From NCBI GenBank assembly GCA_020881915.1, contig JAJFPB010000005.1, positions 1,612,001-1,676,000 of the forward strand: 64,000 nt of DNA, written 5' to 3'. This document shows positions 60,890 through 64,000 of this stretch, piece by piece (position 1 is the stretch's first letter; every line of letters starts with the position of its first letter). This stretch comes from Paramyrothecium sp. XJ0827. Lineage: Eukaryota > Ascomycota > Sordariomycetes > Hypocreales > Stachybotryaceae. The notes under the pieces were generated by a model. It was given only the letters and a program-made list of their open reading frames with translations. It had not been told where the DNA came from and did not search any database. The position numbers and the translations under genes are program-made.

Positions 60890-63805
60890 CTAACCCATAG
60901 GAGTAGAAAAGGTGCGAGCCCGGCGTGTTCTTGAGATTGGAGAAGGTTGCGGTGATTCCTCCTCTTCTTCTATCTCGAACACTGGTTCCGTCTGTGTTCG
61001 CTGAAGCCCTCTGGCTGTGTTTGAATCGTTGGAAGTGTTCCTGCGATGGCCATGGGCAAGCGCAGGGGGCACAGCGGGACCAGGGTGCAGCAACTGGACG
61101 AGCACGTTGCTATTTGTACGATCTCGGCTTTTACTTCTGGGTCGTCCTGAATTGCTTCCAGTTCGCTGGACACCGGTGGTGGTAGCGGTGGACATGTTGG
61201 TATTGGTACGAGCGAGTATCGGCTGTGGCTCCTCGGTCTCTTTCTGGAACTGGTATTCGTTGGGTAGTAGTACGGCACGATCGAGGCCGTAAGGGAGACC
61301 TCGGTGTCGACCACGAATTTGCATCGCGACGATGACAAGCTTGCCAACCACCGAGAATCGCGAGCAAAGTGAGGCGTTGGCAGTTGCAACTCCAATGGAC
61401 ATTCCGACCGTGCCATATGCACTGACGATCTCGAACAAGACCGCGAATAAGTCGAATTCGCCTGCCTTGATCTTGCCTCCTTCGCTGATGGAGACGATAA
61501 ATAGCCCCAGGAAAACGTACCACAGATCAAAGGAGAGTTGTCGCCGCAAATGGCTGCCAACATATGAGATGGCGGTGGCATCTCCTCCGGCCTCTTCGTC
61601 TTCATCTTTCTTGTCATGATAGACACCGAGGGATTTTTCTTCGTAGACGTTGGTTCTCCGGATTGATATAGCGATCGGGAAAATAGAGATGTACATCATG
61701 ATCATATACAGGACAAGCATTGCTGGGTGCAGTTCCGATAATGGAAGCGAAGCGAATCCGGCAGTGCGAGTTGAAGCTGCCTGAAACATGCCATTTACTA
61801 CACGAGTATGCACAGGAAGTGCTTCGACAACTTCGGCATTGAGCTGGTTGAGATTAGCAAAAGTCAGGGAGGGGGGCCGGGGGAGGTGGGCTGAACATAC
61901 ATCAAGGATTATGAAGAATATCAGGTCGATGCCATTCATGACAACAAGAATCCAGAAAAGCCACCAATTCGCACCGGACGGAAATAGGAGCGTAAAACAT
62001 CGACGTGGATGATCCAACAGGAATCTGAGCTCGTCCCAGAGGCCGGAATGCTTTGGAATGATGCATGAGGTAACCCAGATGATGAAACGCAACATTACCG
62101 GGAAGCCCGTGTTGCCGATCAGAATAAAAAACCACATGATCATCAAAATATATTCCGATGTGTTGAATGAAATCATGCTGTCGGGAGTAAGAGTGAAACC
62201 AAGGTCCATAAAGGCGGAATTGCTGGTGAAGAAGGCCCACCAGGTCCTTGAAACGTCGGAATCGTCCACGACAGCTCCATAACGTTGGCTGTGATGGATG
62301 TACGGCAGAAGGAACGTAAATGCAAGGATCTGAAACCCCCAGAAGTATCCAAGAAGGACAAAGGCAAGAGTTCTTAAGGAGCGGTATTCGATACCACCCA
62401 GCTCCTCGCGTTGTTCCAACGTCAAGCCGACAAAGTTCGAATTGCGACCCATGGTCGGTGTGTAACTTAGATAGGGCATGTCGTCGGTCTTGTCACGAGA
62501 GATGGCGGATCTGAGTGTTTCGACGGTGCGAGATCTAACCTGGCGCAATCGCCCTGTCTCTGGTCCATCTTCATGTACTTTGTCTTGAGAGTGATTGAAT
62601 ATTCGAGGTTTTCGGAACCTTAAGCTTTCCACTGTGGCGCCAGCGGCGTGGACGTCCTCTGACACTTCATGCTTTCTTCTAGGATCCGGCTCTGCAATTG
62701 TGATGGCAGGTTGGCGACCGCGGGACAGCCCGGGGCTAGAAATTATTGGTTCCAAGCGCGAGTCCCTGGTTATCATTCGCGCAATAGTGTTCCCCTCCTC
62801 GTCTCTATCATGGCTTGAGCCAAGGCGGGTTGGTCCGAGACCTCGCTCTGCATCTCGAGGGCCGGGAATGCGAAGGACCTCGTTGTCCTGGTTACGTTGG
62901 CGTTCGAGGATCGCGATATGCTCGGCGTTGGATCGTGGTTGTGGGAATTTGGTGACCTCATCGTCGACACCATCGCTCCTCTTGACGGTGCTCGCAAATG
63001 TGATGGCAGTCTGGGTCGGCTGAGTTATGGGAACCTGCTCGGTCTGCATCGTCTTGTCCGCTTCGGTGGCATCTTCAAACATCTCATCCTTTGGACCCAG
63101 TTTCGGAGATTTGGACATGTCCTGAAGCGGTAGACCGTTGGCATATTCGTCTGCCACCGTTGTAATATCACTTTCGTCGCTATTGAGGGCGCTCTTTGGG
63201 TGCACTTCGGTGTGATCATCCAACAGAACGCCGTCGTTAGCGACCCTTGGAGCAACACCATTCCGAGGCAGAACGGTTATGTTGCGTCCGTTGACGCCCT
63301 GTTCCGCTTGACTTACTTCATTTCGAGCTTTGGACCTGGACTTGGAAAAGCTCATGCGCTTCTGCTTGGCATCCTTGACCCAGCCCTGAAAGCGTTTCTC
63401 GAACCAATACAATCGCAGGTAGACGACAGAGCCATGGAGAGTGATAGGACTAGAAAGCATGGCGAAGAGGTAAATCATTGTTTGCTGGAATGTATTTAGC
63501 TTGTTAACGTCGACAGGGTTCAAGCCAGCCTGCGTATTGGCGCCGCTAGCAAACATCAAGGCATCGATGTATGCCAACGAGTCCCTGCGTGAGGCATAGA
63601 TTGCGATTGAAGCTACAATCGTAGCGCTAATGATCCAAAAGTCTGCCAGAGGCTCAATTAGTTATGCAAGATCGGCGGTGATAGGGAGGATAGAGGGTTT
63701 CCCACAATGCGCCGAAATAAAGCTGAAGTGTGGTGTTTTGGACAGGAAGGCAGGCTTGATAGCCTTGAGCCCTCTCCATACATAACTACCAGCTTGCCGC
63801 AGCAT
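60890..63805 (-). CDS. TRK1: TRK-family potassium transporter
   Basis: High-affinity K+ uptake at the plasma membrane, driven by membrane potential. Three exons: 63706-63805, 61901-63642 and 60890-61843 (introns of 63 and 57 nt), 931 aa. The N-terminus PHFSFISAHYFWIISA enters M1; the first P-loop selectivity segment is FASGANTQAGLN near residue 61. A long hydrophilic loop of about 250 residues follows M2, as in all fungal TRKs. Then come PTMGRNSNFVGLTLEQREEL, just before the second core, the P-loop-like FTSNSAFMDLGFTL, STRTAGFASLP and SAYGTVGMSIG. Intron 2 is 3n and stop-free; splicing it gives IILD-LNAEVVEALPVHTRV as in the family, whereas retention would add 19 residues within the TRK core. 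The start is the only ATG in its frame upstream of M1. Secure at family level. Confidence 0.94.
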
Positions 63806-64000
63806 TCTTTCAGGGTTCGAATTTTCGTAAAATTGGTAATGGAAGGATAATAGGGAATCAATCAACCTGTGGGTATGAACAAGAACCTATGCAAGGGCTT
63901 GTTCCACGGTTGAAACTGTTTTGGTTGAGGCGATATCGTCGTTCAACTGTGAGCCCGATACAAGGACACCACGATAGATGAGCGACGAAAATACATGGTT

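Noticed and set aside
1..64000. tRNA, rRNA, CRISPR, transposon or viral genes
   Set aside because: I looked for GGTTCGA-type T-arms, rRNA-like stretches, spaced direct repeats and transposase, reverse transcriptase or capsid motifs, and found none I could support. A tRNAscan or repeat-library search would be decisive.

Overview
The window reads as nuclear DNA of a filamentous ascomycete, most likely a Sordariomycete and perhaps Hypocreales (inferred from the look of the proteins; no search was run). The evidence is spliceosomal introns of about 46-95 nt with GTRNGT donors, a TACTAAC or CTAAC-like branch site and YAG acceptors, single genes 0.5-4.7 kb apart on both strands, no operons, and fungus-specific families (Zn2Cys6 regulator, STE3-type pheromone receptor, ERF4, UTP10, TRK). 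Seventeen genes could be placed with confidence or near confidence, one small single-exon gene is tentative, and most exon structures below were rebuilt by hand and checked for frame.

Layout. 0.3-7.2 kb: UTP10 (minus) and an IAH1-type ester hydrolase (plus), head to head over a 445-bp promoter. 7.7-10.7 kb: an unknown 202-aa protein and a Zn2Cys6 transcription factor, both minus. 11.6-20.8 kb: mitochondrial 5-aminolevulinate synthase (HEM1) and a very large SNF2/Rad54-like ATPase, both minus. 22.7-25.2 kb: glutathione synthetase (plus) tail to tail with the mitochondrial single-strand DNA-binding protein RIM1 (minus). 26.4-32.4 kb: an a-factor-type pheromone receptor (plus) tail to tail with a secretory-pathway DUF4203/TM7S3-like membrane protein (minus). 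32.4-37.0 kb: gene-empty. 37.0-38.5 kb: a fungal multi-pass membrane protein of unknown function. 40.9-47.2 kb: ERF4-like subunit of the Ras palmitoyltransferase, an RCH1/SLC10A7-like transporter and a cytosolic GH1 beta-glucosidase. 47.2-51.0 kb: gene-empty. 51.0-55.4 kb: a GFA/CENP-V-like protein, an aldo/keto reductase and an acyl-CoA synthetase. 58.0-63.8 kb: a VPS9-domain RabGEF and a TRK potassium transporter.

These are mostly housekeeping genes with unrelated jobs: ribosome biogenesis, heme and glutathione synthesis, mtDNA maintenance, chromatin remodelling, endosomal traffic, Ras palmitoylation, and Ca/K transport. I see no biosynthetic gene cluster, transposon, tRNA, rRNA, CRISPR array or viral insertion, and no convincing sign of a new multi-gene system. 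The best second looks are heme-regulatory CP motifs in the ALAS presequence, the unresolved N-terminus of the ERF4 gene, an ATG-less presequence-like leader on the acyl-CoA synthetase, three stop-free 3n introns that naive gene calling will retain, a terminal exon easily missed in the SNF2 gene, three unknown or poorly known proteins, and the two long gene-empty intervals.
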